From positions 224,198,246 through 224,262,245 of the forward strand of contig CM073590.1 in NCBI GenBank assembly GCA_037074705.1: a stretch of DNA of 64,000 nt. The letters are read 5' to 3'. Of the stretch, positions 38,361-51,461 are shown piece after piece (position 1 is the stretch's first letter; each line of letters begins with the position of its first letter). The notes beneath the pieces are model-generated. The model was not told the origin of the DNA. It worked only from the letters and a program-made list of their open reading frames with translations, and ran no database searches. A program made the position numbers and the translations under genes. The DNA is from Zhengitettix transpicula. Lineage: Eukaryota; Arthropoda; Insecta; Orthoptera; Tetrigidae.

Positions 38361-38818
38361 TCTTCTAAAGAATAAAACGTGATGTTTTTTGTTTGTATGT
38401 TCCTTGCTGGTGTGGACGAGGGTGGAAATTTTAAAACACGTTAAGCGGCCGATATTTGAGTCGAAGGAATATATTTCGTGGTCAGTGATATTGATATCAT
38501 TTGTATCGATGTTTTTTGTGTATAATTTCATCCTCTTAGGGGTGGAGGCGCGTTACAAGAAAATTTTCCGAAAACGACTGAGATTGGAGTAAAATCCGGG
38601 TTTATGGATGTCACTGAATTCAACTTTGTCGACATAAACTTTTTCGGGGTCTCTGAGATAGCGTTTCGCGAGATGAGTAATTCACTCCTGTAGGGATGGG
38701 GTGGAGGGGCGTTATATAAAAATAGTGCCAAAACAACCGAGATTAGGAGTACATTCGGGGTTATGGATATATCTGAGTTTAATTACGACAACCCTGACAA
38801 TACCTGGCACCCAGCTAG
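38361..38818 (+). mobile_element. Non-autonomous Helitron-like element, 458 bases
   Basis: It starts TCTTCTAAAGAATAAAACG after an A (38,360) and ends CCCAGCTAG before a T (38,819). It shares internal blocks with the element at 33.4 kb: GTGGAAATTTT, GTGTATAATTTCA, GATTGGAGT...TATGGATGTCACTGA and a second such unit ending TATGGATATATCTGAGTTTA. It has no transposase ORF. The ORFs 38,389-38,592, 38,528-38,731 and 38,701-38,979 are chance products. Confidence 0.75.
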
Positions 38819-39502
38819 TAATAAATAAATATAACAGTAATTTTCATAATTACAGTATAATTAAAATCCCCTTCCACATCATTGAAGCCCGACTCTTACT
38901 ACGGTCTATGAAATGTAACACAATGCTAATGTTACTGGATTGTAACTGCTTAACTGAACTCATTCCTCGTCATAAATAGGTCACGATACTTCTAATTTCA
39001 ACGAAGAAGCTTTGCAGTGAAAAACTCAGTTTAGGATATAATTTTTCCTATATTTAATGAACGTAATGTAAATAATTGTGATAGTAATATAAATTTGTTT
39101 GTGTGTGTTGAGGTCGGCAGATAATATGGACGACCTTTAACAGACGCGCGACAGCTGATATCCTCCGTGCATTCAGGACAGAGCAGGTACGTGGCCCTGT
39201 CAGTCTCATCTTCCTTCCTGTTACGACTCCGATAATGCGAACATTCGCCCTAAGAGATATTGCAGTAACTGTCTGCGATGTACGAAACCACACATGTAGT
39301 GGAATCTCAAGAGAGGAATGGGATAACGTCAGCTTCACACCTACATCTATATGCTTTAACTGTACTGATAATGGTGGAATAGAGATTCTCTTTGTAGTTA
39401 AATTATTATAATATAAATTACTGAAACGTCCAATTTCATAGTGCGTAACACTCAATATTTCAAATTCTGTTAAAACTTTATTCCGATTGGATAGACATGT
39501 AA
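38819..39502. other. No recognised gene
   Basis: A 153-codon minus-strand ORF (39,054-39,515) spans a less AT-rich patch at 39,100-39,330. It resembles nothing I know and its start overlaps the plus-strand LINE scrap that follows, so I do not call it. Confidence 0.35.
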
Positions 39503-39562
39503 ATGGTGGTTCCACAAGGTTCTATTCTGGGTCCATTGCTTTTTCATATATATATATATATA
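39503..39562 (+). pseudogene. Scrap of LINE reverse transcriptase
   Basis: The frame from 39,503 reads MVVPQGSILGPLLFHIYIY. VPQGSILGPLLF is the highly conserved motif just before the catalytic YADD box of Jockey and related LINEs. The frame then runs straight into a TA microsatellite, so nothing further of the element is left. Confidence 0.85.
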
Positions 39563-39572
39563 TATTGTAATA

Positions 39573-39615
<43 letters not shown>

Positions 39616-39622
39616 AATACCA
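39545..39622. repeat. Compound TA microsatellite with repeated TTGTAATACCA
   Basis: (TA)n, TTGTAATACCA, a longer (TA)n and TTGTAATACCA again. The repeated 11-mer shows that the whole unit was duplicated, not just the dinucleotide. Confidence 0.9.
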
Positions 39623-41117
39623 ATTAATTAGCACATTAAGTTGTGAATTTACGACCAAGTAAAAAAACATTCACAGGATTCATATAAGGCAAGCGGTCAC
39701 CAGATAGCTGACAAAAAGGAGGATCATCCGAGTTCCTGGGAGCCTGTCAAGGTTAACTTAAAGAGTGTAAAATCTGTGAGCCGATATTAGAATCAGTGTA
39801 AAAAATTTGCAATAGTGTACTTGCGAAAACAAAAAGAATGCTGGAACCAGCTGGACAGATGTGAGTAAAAAAATACAAAAATAATGATTTATGTAAACGT
39901 AATTAAAGGATAGAAGTCAGATTTCGTTCTATTTTAATTGTCAATCAGAGTTAATTTCTTTTCTTTTAATTTCTTTCTATAGACATATTGTCTAGATGAA
40001 TTATAAACGGTGTGTTAATTAGTTTTTTTTAAAAACAACTTGTTGTGTCCATTATCAAACCCAGTAGAGACCCTGAGATTTAATATTTTAAATTGTAATT
40101 GTTTTTGAGTTATTGCCACAAAATAAATAAATCTTTTGTTTGTTAATTGATTATCTTTCATTTAATAATAAAAAGCTTTCCATTTAATCATTACATTTTG
40201 GCGCTTCAAGTGAGGTAAATTCATTAAATAAATTAAACTAAATACAGGGTATTCTTGTTAATTATTACTATATATATATATATATAATACAATAAATGAC
40301 ATACCAAAACAATGATTCTTTATTCTGATGTTATATTGTTTGCAGACATTACTGTGTTTTCATTTAATAAACCCTTAGGGGGACGCAATTAAAGAAGTAG
40401 CGCATACTACATTTGACCATTTATTGCATTGATTTATATATAATGGCTTATATAGTCCCTTTGGCAATTTCAAGCAAAAAATATAACTCTGACAAAAAAT
40501 AATAAAATTAGTGTATTTTAAGGTTACATTTTGTTAGGATAATGTATTAATAATAAATTTAATCGGAAACAGTAAATAAATATGTATAAAAATTTTGTTT
40601 CAACTACACGTGGTGTTAGAATATATTCATTGTTCTGTGAATCGTATGTTAAAAATTAGTTAAATTTGATATATAAAACTGACCTCAATATAATTATAAT
40701 GTATGAACGGAGCCAAATTTATCACATTCAGTTTATTAACAAAAGTAAATAAAATCTACATGAAAGATATGTAATTTAAACAAGTGTTGACTAACCATTT
40801 TTTTGGTATACAAATTATATAAAAGTAGATTTAACTTACAATTTCCATGAATTTCCACATTATTTAATAATTATTAGTCAAATATGATTATATATAAATA
40901 AATTTTGCTTAGAAATTTGAAATGCATGCCAGCTGTAGCCGAATTGAGCATAACAATATGTTTAAAGAAATACATAAGTATTGTTGTATGTTTATAAAGT
41001 ATTATCAATAAGAATTATTTATAAATCTATTTTATATCACTTTTATATTAAAACAATGTTAGTCAACACATGTTAAAAATATATAATTTTAATTTTAGTT
41101 TTATAATTACACCTATG
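39623..41117. other. AT-rich, no recognised gene
   Basis: It contains a short (TA)n run at about 40,267-40,288 and no convincing ORF. Confidence 0.4.
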
Positions 41118-41145
41118 CACCCCAAATTGAGGACGAAACGTTGTT
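41118..41145. repeat. ACGTTTCG-family motif, reverse orientation
   Basis: CCCCAAATTGAGGACGAAACGTTGTTAA matches the reverse complement of the first block (AACGTTTCGNCC). Confidence 0.4.
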
Positions 41146-41522
41146 AATTTTAAGTGTTTATCTTAATAAATTACATACGATTAATTGGGCTGTGTTCATT
41201 CATTTTTAGTTCAATTTGAGTACTTTTCACTACTTAGCGACACGTTCTATATTTTTATAGGGCTTATTCTTCTGAGAAACAGAAAATTATTTACTCTCAT
41301 AAAAACAATTGTTAAGACTAAGTTGCTCCAAAAGTATCTTACGTCAGTTCATACAATCTGTAATTTCTATTTGTGATAAATAATACTCACATCTACACCC
41401 AACCGTAGTGAATAATTTAAAAGCAATAAATAAAAACAACGTATACAAAGTAAAACAGTATTACACATAAACGAGTCTAATGTGAAAGTTATATATTGAT
41501 AATCACCAGAAATGATTAAACA
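41146..41522. other. AT-rich, no recognised gene
   Basis: Nothing recognisable was seen. Confidence 0.4.
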
Positions 41523-41780
41523 GAAACTCCTCTCCCGCTATCGGAAGGGCGTGGGACAAGTACCCAATGCCCGACCTACCTGATGCAGGTTTTTCTAAGG
41601 TTTTCCCTGCATTTCTTTAGGCGAATGCCGGGTAGGATCCTTAAAATATAGCCCGGGGGCCCTAGTTAACCCTTGGCTACCTTCCTCTACCCTTCCGCAT
41701 CTCCCCTTTCAAATCCCTTCCTATGCTATTAAAGGGGAGTTGCCACCATGTGGATTACCCTATACGTAGCCTGTTACCTT
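41523..41780 (+). mobile_element. GC-rich retroposon, copy G
   Basis: It starts at AACTCCTCTCCCGCTATCGG and ends near GTAGCCTGTTACC. It is 5'-truncated and its A tail has been lost or mutated. It is close to copies E and F in sequence, which suggests a fairly young insertion. Confidence 0.87.
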
Positions 41781-44700
41781 TACATAGCACATCCTTAGTT
41801 ATTTATATGTTTATAAACTTTAAATAATAATTATAGTGTATTGTTATAATTTGTGTACAAATTACGACTTATTAAAAACATTTGAAGCCAAGTTTCTCGG
41901 TACGCGGCTTTGTTACGTAAGATAATACTAATACTAACAGGTTGAGGTGAAATGAGATGTTATATGAGTTGTGAATACGAAAGTAAAACATTTATCAGAG
42001 GACGAAAGCAGCTATTTGATTAATTCTTATTTGCTTGAGTATGAAGATACCAAAATGCAAAGAACCGCAAAAAGCCTCGTGAACTGGGGACGTGGTAATT
42101 GAAAAGTAATGGAGGTAAAGTAAGAAAAGCAGTCTACATGATTAATAGTTCCCCGGTGATTAAATTTTAGTTCGTTGTTTTTAACAGCTGTTTGCTAATT
42201 ATGGGTATGTTAAATGGAATTTTTTCACTCAGCGGCGTATAGAACAATCTACGTTCTCTCTTTCTGTTCAAATAATTATCTGAGAAGTTAGGTACGAAAA
42301 TGGGAATAAAGTGTAATGAAAACCTATGCATATTTTTTTTCCCTCAAATGGAGTGATAGTAATCTTAACATTCCATATAACAATTCGTGGGGTTTTCTTG
42401 TAAACGCTGCATGAAATACGTAATTTCTCGGATGAATAATTACCGATTCTAAAATATTTAAGTTTCGAAAAAATGACAGGGAAATAGAATTTGTTTTGCA
42501 AATATACAGAGAGTGATTTTGTATTAGGCTTCAAATTTATGCAAATAATCCTAAATAGTATAGAGACAAAAACTTTTTTTCGTGGAACAATAATCAACGC
42601 ATTCTCATGAATTGTGACACAATTCTGATAAAGGTATTTGAATAGTAGAGTCGACCATAAAAATAATTGAAAAAACATCGTAAAAATATAATATCTGAAT
42701 GTTTAAAGGCTTTTCAATTTATAAACTACTGCGATGTGAAGAAATTAACTCAGAAAATAAAATTATGCTGCACAATTTAAATGGTACATGATAAAATTTT
42801 ACTTATTAAATTAAAATAGCCAAAATTTACATTTAGTGTTTAAATGTAAATAAAAGTTGACAAAGATTTATCTCATTATTATACACTGTATTAATATAGA
42901 AACGTGTTGTTACTTACTCGTGAATTTTACAGGTTATGGGCACAGATGACTTTTTTTAAAATAAATATAATGTGTATAAAGAATATATTATATATTATCC
43001 AAGTTTCTTCCAAGGGTAGCTTTACTCATTAAATTATTTCCTTTTTCTTGTTGAGTTGAAAGTAAAATACTATTTATAATTAACTTCCAAAATTATTAAT
43101 AATAGTATATTATTTTTAATAGATTATATGCTTTACTTTTAGTTTTAAATGTCTGCTAATTAACATCTACATTATTTTTCTGACTAAAGATGCAACGTCG
43201 TGAAATCAACTAGTAATTCATAAGTGGAGGTGCTCGTAGATAGAAGTGTACCAGAAGTAATCGGGAAAGTGTGGCAGTTGTGTGACTGGAGGCTCCATGT
43301 TAGCGGCACAATGAAGTCTGCTCGTTCCTTCCTGACACGTTGACATTACGCAGCACTTACAATTGGCAACGCTGGAAAACATCAGCACACGAACTCATTG
43401 CTCGTGTTATTTAAAACGAAAAAGTGCGCACACACACAAAAAAAAATATGTAAGAGCACGCACGACGGTCTTTGCTTTCCGACTACAATTATGCTAAAAC
43501 TATTGGTAATTGTGACTCCAGAGCCCAGCGACATACACACAGAGATGAAAACTGTTATCAGATTATTAGGAACAGCCACGTTCCATTCTCGGAACTCATA
43601 AACGTTCGATTTTTGATTCTGGTATAAACGTAATAGGGGATAATGAAATTATAATTACTCACACCATGTGTTATTGAATTACTGGGCGTAATATTTTTGG
43701 GAGGGGTTTCCATTTGATACTCAAATGTAAAAGAATTTAATGCATTTAAAATATAATTGAATGACAAAGGAACAAAAATTAAAAATGATTTTAATACAAA
43801 AATGGAGATGTTAAATTAATAAAAAAGACTTACTTTTTCTGTCATGGCTCTTACGAAAATCGAGGGGAGAACCACAACATGGTAAATTTAATTTAATTGA
43901 ATCATCAACTGAAGATCCTTTCATTACGATACTTGTTAGTCCTTGCCAGCGGATGTATATTTGTTGTGGCTGGTGATGTTAGGTCTTAGGCTGCGGTGCG
44001 GAGGGGGTATCGAGTCCATCAGTGGCCGGTGTCGGACAGAGGAATCGTACTTCCATCTTAGCGCTGAGTCATTTACTGTTCGGGTCGGGTCTGAAATTAG
44101 GTGTCCCCGTCTGCGAAACAGATGCTTCCGGGTTTCAATTTGTTAAGCCAAATAATTTAGGACGTCACTTTTTAACGGGATTTTTGTCCGGGGGTTCATT
44201 GTATCGTTTTACCTTTGTACCAAATGGGACACAGGCCACCTTCGAGTCAAGTAGCCTCCATCATAACCCAGACACAAATAGTAGAGCTTTGTATAAATGT
44301 TTAAACAATTGAAAAAAGACAGTATATTTACGCGTATCTGATAACGATAAATGGAAAGTATTAAAACCTCACCAGAGAATGTTGTTAAATTAATTTAGTC
44401 CTTACAAGACAGCGTGGAAAAATAATCATAATTATAATGCCCAGAAAGTGCGGGGATATTTAAATAATCGACCTGTATTTTTCTTGATCTCGTATCACTA
44501 TGTTACTCCATGGTTCGGCGTTTTCAGTGTCCTAAACTTTTGGTTCTCTTTGACAGGCGCTCAATCATATTTAAAACTTTTTTTTTATCCTGCGTCATGC
44601 TCTCCAGCTATCCTTAAAATTTTCTTTTGCGAGTAAACTACAAGTGACCGATGGTTTTTTTGGCTACTGTTGTACCGTTTTTAATTGTATAAAGGTTCAG

Positions 44701-45502
44701 AAATTTTTCAACTTTGTAAAAACGGAACGCCAATTGCGTATTGAACGTAAAATCCCTATATATTATGGCAGACCACGTGAAAAATCAGATTCAGACGTCG
44801 GTGAGGGACGGAATTATTTTATTACGTCTCTAGAAAAAGCGGTAACTTCTTTATTTAAAAGCATCCAAAGCTGTTAGTCTTTATTATTCTTCGCGCGTCG
44901 ACAGGGTTAATAAAATTACTTCCGTCATTAACATTCTACCGATTACTCTTTAATAGTAATTGTATAAGTATTGAAGTCTGAATGCGGATAAAGCGAGGGA
45001 CTGAATGCACATTTTTAGGTAAGTAAATGCTAGTTGCCGTAAAACAGTTCAAGTTAATTCGTATGGAACGTGAGTTTTCTTTGATGAAAGCCATTTTTAA
45101 TTAATAAATCAATGGGGGAACAAAAACTGAGAAACTGGCGCTTTAGTCAGTGAATAGAAAATTTAAAAACAACAAAGAGAGAAACCTAATGTCCGTACCA
45201 CTGGGCGTTCTTACTCGTTACTCTGCTTTGATGTCGATCTTTCATCTGCAAATAGAAATAAATTCTAGGTAGCATGTGCTGTTTGTTCATGTGAAAATAT
45301 TCAGATTCGATGGTTACCAAAGCAGGAAACGTTTGTCTGTTTCTTCCTTTCAGTTACATGTGTTCTACTTTACACGCTCTATTTCTTGAAAAATATGTGT
45401 GTTATGGTGAAAGCACGTCTCGGTCAGATTGCTATGATGATGACTATATTTGTATCTAAATAAGTTAACGGCATGGCGGAAAAGTTACCAGGAAATTAAA
45501 GT
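41781..45502. other. Mostly AT-rich, no recognised gene
   Basis: A less AT-rich patch at 43,940-44,310 holds two overlapping plus-strand ORFs (43,943-44,146 and 44,022-44,312) and further ORFs at 44,448-44,636 and 44,644-44,877. None has a recognisable domain or clear exon borders. A 136-codon minus-strand ORF at 42,268-42,678 is AT-driven. Confidence 0.35.
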
Positions 45503-45560
45503 TGTATTATTGAACTACAACAAAATCACACTATTGCGACGTTTCGACCACCTACTAATT
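45503..45560. repeat. Half copy of the foldback family seen at 50.7 kb
   Basis: GTATTATTGAACTACAACA is followed by CACTATTGCGACGTTTCGACC. The same order (ATTATTCAACTACAAC, then ACAATACTACGACGG) forms the arms at 50,707 and 51,030. Only one arm is present here. Confidence 0.55.
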
Positions 45561-47327
45561 TTTATTTGGCTATATCTCCGCAGTTATAAAATATCGTATA
45601 AAAAGTTATTTGAGAAATAAACTTGAAAATAATCTGATATTTCTTACGCTGATTTTCATTTAAATACCAGATATTTTTATACATTCAATATTAGCCATTA
45701 ATTTCTTTACCGACATTTAAACTGTCAATTTACGATAAAAACAGAAAATTACAAGCGTTTACGTACCATCGATTCCTCCTTGAATATTTTTCTAATAACT
45801 GTATTTACCAAATCATTTAAAGCTTGACACAAGACACTTGATACAGAATTGTAAATTGAAACCACAAGAATAAATTAATTTTGTTTAGCGTTATACTAAG
45901 TACTACGAAATCGTGTCACAACATTTTACGTTTGAAGAGCGTTCCATACAGAAGTCCATACAAATTCAGTTTATAATTAAAATCCCGGTTTATTTTCATC
46001 GACGGCGCAGTAGGTCAAACTAGTTTTGGGGAATGGAAAAATAAAATGTTAGATTGGAATTCACTTCTGCATTAAGCAGATCAACACCAACGATCACAGT
46101 CACCAAAAACGTTTCTTTTTTCGAATAATTGCATTTCTGATCTGTTACAAACAAATGTGTTTGAATCACTACAGTAGTTTGTAAATTATTTAGTAACTTC
46201 TATACAAGTGACATTACCGGTTACCTTCGAAAAATAAATTAATACCGAATCTATGAATATTTAAAAATGTTATACAAAGAATTTTGATTACAAAGGTTGA
46301 AATTTCTTTCTGCGGCAATGAGTTGCAACACTAACGTTGTCCTTGGACATGTTTCATAAAGAAATGCAATTTATACATTTTATAATGATGCTTCTACTGA
46401 CTTTCTGTGTCTCTTCATGGAACTATAACACAATTACTGGAATTTGGGTCGGAAGATATGGTAAAGACCTCTCGAGAAGTGGCTTAAAAATGCTACTTTT
46501 TGTGCCTGACCGAACATCCGAGGCTTAGCTTGATCCAAGTTGGCCCACATCTGAAATGATGTTCCGTTCTCTGCGAAGGCGAACAGACCATTCTCTCTCT
46601 CTTTGAATTACTTTCCCACTTTTATCTAGTCCTTGTTTCCCTATCACCCTTACTCCACAGATTTTCTTTCTAAATCAGTCGATAGAGTATCAGCACTGAA
46701 TTTACATTTCTAATCCAAGTAGATGCTTTTTATTGTAAATTTGGAGATCTAATTTTTTTTTAGTAATTATTCAAACGCCATGCTGAAAAGTTTTTTTTGT
46801 TTCTGTCAGATGACAAAGTAAATCAGATGACTTGCGGGAATTAAGATGATTATTATTATTTTAATTACAATTTAACGTCGCATTAACCTTTTGGTCATTA
46901 GCGACTTACATCTGTTAAGTTCTACATTTGTATAACATTTAAATTACTTTAAACAAATCAGTTTTCATCGAAAAGTCTATGAGGTTGTTTATTGCTGCTT
47001 ATGAGTTGCAAATCTCCAATGATTATTTTCTTACAATCAAAAATTTACATTTTCTAGTTACAAAATTTGCAATTAAATTGCGCACTCTAAATTAAAATAC
47101 AAATAAGGTCAAACGATTTTATTTTGTTGTTCTATGACTTAGGTAGATTGTCTTTATTGTCTATTGTAAACTGATAATGTGTAACATGGAATAACTCATA
47201 CGTAGGACTCAATACAAGAAAATGAAGGGTTATTTTGGTAATATTTGTTACAATATTTAAGATAAATTCATGGCCTCATACTGGCATTATAGAATCTAAA
47301 AGTTAAAAGATTACAAATTAATAAATC
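45561..47327. other. AT-rich, no recognised gene
   Basis: One ORF at 46,337-46,528 is unrecognised. A truncated SINE-like end is listed separately. Confidence 0.4.
46850..46912 (-). repeat. Truncated 3' end of a SINE-like repeat
   Basis: A TTATTATTATTTTAATTAC run (an A-rich tail on the minus strand) is followed by GTCGCATTAACC...GGTCATTAGCGACTT, the same pair of blocks as at 22.4, 25.4 and 62.6 kb. Confidence 0.5.
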
Positions 47328-47363
47328 TGGTTTCCTCCACGTTTCGTGAACCTCGTCAGGTGA
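47328..47363. repeat. ACGTTTCG / CCTCGTCAGGTG motif copy
   Basis: CTCCACGTTTCGTGAACCTCGTCAGGTG; the two blocks sit closer together than in other copies. Confidence 0.55.
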
Positions 47364-47999
47364 ACATTAGACCAAAATGTCCATAGGACGTCAGAAAAAA
47401 ATTGACAAATGAAAGTATTAGGGAACGAGGCGCATTGGATGCCACAGTTCTCGATGTTCCAATGTTCTACGACTCTACAACCTGCATGGTCTCGGACATC
47501 CTAAACGAAGGCATAGGAAAAGTGGAGACACGAGCAGAAGAGGCAATAACAGTTTCTTCCATCAGATTTTGCAATGATTAAAAGAGATGTGCCCCCTAAT
47601 AACTCTTCAAATAATATTTACCAGATTTAAACCCACCCCACTCATGACTATCTAATTTCCATTTAACATATCATATTCGATACGCAGGAGGACAATAACA
47701 AAATTCTCACCAAAAGGCTTCTGCTCGGACGCGGGGGCGATCAAGATTCTCCTCGAGTTCGCTCCAACAGCTCAGCTGACTACAGGCCACGCTACACGTA
47801 ACATGTTGTAGGACCCCTTTAGAGGGTCACCAATAACGTGTTAGTTGACGCGACTATAAAACTAAGAAAAAGAAACGAAATATGGCATTGATACTGCCGA
47901 GTCCTCTTGTTTCACTAAAGACGTTAATAGATTCTTCTGTAGAAACCATATTTCTACTGCTTTAATTTAAAAACTTTGGTTGAAATCTTGGTCATTAAA
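47364..47999. other. No recognised gene
   Basis: It is less AT-rich than average around 47,450-47,800 but has no sustained ORF. It may include unrecognisable 5' parts of the PLE that follows. Confidence 0.35.
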
Positions 48000-48497
48000 G
48001 GCTGCCCCGACGGTTATATTGATATCAACATCAAAATCAGACTGAAAATACACCTGATTTTTTCCAAAATAACTCCCAAACGGATAGACAAACCTAAAAT
48101 TTTCAAAGTTTTAACTTTTTATCAATTATTACACAATAGCTTCAGGAGTTTATTCACGACCTACAACATCATCTACAAATTCATTATCACTTCTTATTTA
48201 AAATTGCAAGGACCCGATCAAAGCTCAGGAGAAGCATAATAAAGCATATGAGATGATAATTCCACTGCTGGCTGTACAGGACAAACAAAAAGAGCTTTGA
48301 AAACTATGACTAATGACTCTCAGAGGATACCAATTCGGTTATAACTAAACATTGTACTTTTAACAACCACGCTTTGGATTTTAATATTACTAAGATACAT
48401 ACCGTGTATCATGCCAGAACAATTTCTGAAATCGGTCATATTAAATAAAATAAATATACTATTAACGACCAAATTGATACAATAAGGTTCTGAAGTG
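48000..48497 (+). pseudogene. PLE remnant: linker and GIY-YIG endonuclease (copy 2)
   Basis: From 48,208 one frame reads KDPIKAQEKHNKAYE. A frame shift then gives STAGCTGQTKRALKT, a GIY-YIG core with the G of YVGQTK and the basic RALKT intact. After another shift it reads NNHALDFNITKI and ARTISEIGHI, the conserved distal half of the domain, ending near DTIRF at 48,485. The upstream part (48,000-48,200) fits the linker between reverse transcriptase and endonuclease only loosely. At least two frameshifts make it a pseudogene. It is on the same strand as the PLE remnants at 12.3 and 55.1 kb. Confidence 0.8.
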
Positions 48498-48663
48498 TCT
48501 ATACTGTATTAATTTCTGCTTAATATCTTTGTTAATTTTGTTTAGGGTGAGTCCTTACTATATTTTAGTTTAATGTGATATTCTAAACAGACGAGGTCTA
48601 CGAAATACAGAGGAATCGTCATGTATTTATTTGTACTGTTTATTTACTTATAGATTCTTTACT

Positions 48664-49020
48664 GGAAGGAATTTTAAAGAGGGGATGCGGAAGGGTAGAT
48701 GAAGGTAGCAACATGTTAACTAAAGTCCCCGGACTATGGGTTAAGGCTGCTACCCGGATTCACCTAAAATTGATGCAGGTCAAAGTCTAGAAAACCTGCA
48801 TCATGTATGTCGTGCACTGGTACTTGATCCACGCCCTTCCGATGGCGAGAGAGGTGAGAGAGTGGTTTTCTGTGGGGACGCAGCAGTACCTTCACGGTGC
48901 CTCGACTAGTTTAGGAGGCAGCTGACCGACTATTCCAATGGGAACAGTAAAGAACTCTTACCGTATGCCCAAGTTATGCGACCCCGGAACACACACCTCT
49001 CAAAACAAGCCAAAGGCTGT
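48664..49020 (-). mobile_element. GC-rich retroposon, copy H
   Basis: The minus-strand copy runs from the ACAGCC...TTGTTTTGAGAGGTG region to CCGCATCCCCTCTTTAAAATTCC. It is more diverged than E, F, G and I. Like copy D it lacks the terminal 75 or so bases and the A tail. Confidence 0.8.
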
Positions 49021-50706
49021 CTCTATGTGTCCAAGAATTTATCTTCGATATTTTGGTGAGTCACGAAGTGGTTGGGTGATTCTTCGGATTTGGATTTCAG
49101 TTTTACCACTGGGAGAGTTCAAATATTAAATGAGTTCTATTCCTCTCGTCTGCAGATGTTCGATAATAAAAACCAAGAAAACTATAAATTATATTCAAGA
49201 GAAATTTAAATTCAAACAAAGTGAAGGAGTTTCATGAAAATGCACGTAAATGTCAGGAACGAGTAGCCGGTAATTAGTTTTACATTATATTTAATATTTT
49301 AATATATACTTAATGAAGATAATTATAAAGACAAATAATTTAACATAAGGACGTTTCTTCTTAATATGTAAATCCCTTAAAAAATTATACAAGTATATTT
49401 GAAGTGATGCATAAGCATTTAAATATATGATGTATTGTGCAAGAATTATGCTGATTTTTTTTCTCTGTTTCCTTCAAATTATTTACAGAGCGGAACTGAC
49501 TTAGTAGGACTCCGTTAACATATCTGGAGTGTTCTGTAATTCCTGGCTTGATGGTTTTTAATATTTGTTCGGAAAAAAAATTACAAGCAAACACGTGGAA
49601 AATTATTCCTAAAGATGGATATTCAAACAAATTAGCTGCACTGGAGTCTTAAAGTCGTTAAAACAATTTAATCACGAGTTAATGTCTTGCAACCCATTAA
49701 ATGTGGCAGCTCAAATTTGCTGCGAAGTTGTCGAAAGTGCGCTCATTACGAGGCGTTTAGGTTTTCAATAGCCATGGGAATAATAAAGGACGTTTAATTT
49801 ATTTGCGTAGCCTTTATTGTTACACAATGAGTGGAATCTATTCCTTGGTTGAATTTTATTCACCTATTCATGTTTAATTTACAGTTCATTTTGAACGAGA
49901 AGAAAATAATTATACCCCAGCTACGTGCATTTGTAGCTGCTAAATTTAATTTAAAATCATAATTTTTAGTTGAAATTTGATTAAATTTACTATTAATTAA
50001 CATTTTAATTACATTTAAGACCGTATTTTCAATATGTATCACAATGAAAGGATAATGAGATTATTGTATCGTAAACTAATTGTTTCATTATTTTTTTACA
50101 GTATCTATGAGTCGATATTTTTAGATTTTTAACGTGATACATCAATAATGTTGATGATTATTTTTGTTGTGAATTGAAATTAAAGACATGGCTTCGGAAA
50201 TTTCTTAACCCGCGATTTGGAGTTGAGTAAACATAAAATCGAGGTTAAACTGCAGAAAAAACTTTCAATAGAAGAATATCTGAAAATAGTTAAACGAGAT
50301 ATTGAAGATACCTAATTTAACACATTAAAAAATATCACAATAGTTGGGAAACGGAGGAAGTTGATAAATCATAGGAATATTTATTTCGGACTGAGGCATT
50401 TTAAGCACGTAAAATTCTGGAAAGTTGTCAATAATTTTTTAAAATTTATTTTAAGGAGGGAAAACGATTTTGACCACTATATTTCAATAAATCATATAAC
50501 AATCATTGAAAATAATAAAGTGTTTATAAATTTATCCGTGTTACTGTTATATATTTTCATAAATGATTTCCTAACTTAACAGCAAACCTTGCAGTGAAGA
50601 TGATTGTGATTCGTAATAAGAATTTTCAATCAGACGTAAATTTTTTCATTAATGTTATCAGGTTAAGAAACGCTTTGACCATTACTTCTTTGATTAATAA
50701 ACATAA
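49021..50706. other. AT-rich, no recognised gene
   Basis: ORFs at 49,385-49,630 (minus) and 50,361-50,579 (plus) are unrecognised. A weak GACGTTTCTTC motif lies near 49,350. Confidence 0.4.
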
Positions 50707-51036
50707 AAATGGCAGATTTGTCAGAAAATAATGTAATATTATTCAACTACAACTACAAATAATTACAATACTACGACGGTTTTTTTGGGGGACTTCATTA
50801 CGTAAGATACCTAAATAAGAAAAATTTATATTATGACAAGATAATTTAACAAATAGACAGAAAAACTATAAGAAAAAATAATAACAATATTACGACGATT
50901 TTGCTATTACGAAATTTAGCTTATTGAGGTCTATTACCTGATAAAGTCCCAAAACTGCAGAAGAATCATCGTAATACTGTAATTATTTATTGTTGTAGTT
51001 AAATAATACATTTTTCTGAAAAATGGGCAGTTTTTC
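50707..51036. mobile_element. Second foldback element
   Basis: The left arm (50,707-50,805) and right arm (about 50,930-51,036) are imperfect reverse complements. Paired landmarks are CAGAAAATAATGTAATATTA with AATAATACATTTTTCTG, CAACTACAACTACAAATAAT with ATTATTTATTGTTGTAGTT, and TACAATACTACGACGG with ATCGTAATACTGTA. About 125 bases separate the arms, and this spacer holds a further ACAATATTACGACGATTTTG block. No ORF is present. It belongs to the same broad family as the half copy at 45.5 kb. Confidence 0.75.
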
Positions 51037-51461
51037 TGCTTATTTATTAAATTATAAATACCAAATTAGCTAATATATTAGCGAGTTTTATTTTTATCTG
51101 GAAGAATGAATAAAAATTTGAATATTTCTTTATTTTATAATTAGCCATATCGCTCTTAATTATATTGAAATCAGCTACACCTCCAGTTTTCCTATATATT
51201 GAAACATTGAGATATAAAATGTTCTTCACGACGATAGTATTTAAGGGAAGATATATTCATTTCAAGACTGAATACGTTCACCGAAATGAACAGGAACAAT
51301 TTTTTTTATTTAAAACCCTGAAATGTAACGGAAACATTTGTTCAAATTTTTTGTAAATTTGGGTGATTATCAAGGTTTTAAAGATTAGAATTAACAAATA
51401 TATCTATTAGACGTTTTATGTAATATAATTGTGAATCACGGAGGGGTTTATGTAATCATAA
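51037..51461. other. AT-rich, no recognised gene
   Basis: Short ORFs at 51,047-51,229 (minus) and 51,165-51,356 (plus) are AT-driven. Confidence 0.4.

Noticed and set aside
39054..39515. 153-codon minus-strand ORF
   Set aside because: No recognisable domain, and its start overlaps the plus-strand LINE scrap; probably chance.
41577..41590. CCTGATGCAGG in the retroposon as a possible hammerhead ribozyme core
   Set aside because: A hammerhead needs CTGANGA and a matching GAAA in a three-stem fold; here there is only a short palindrome.
43943..44312. Two overlapping ORFs in a less AT-rich patch
   Set aside because: They start at non-ATG codons or lack splice borders, overlap each other in different frames, and resemble no family.
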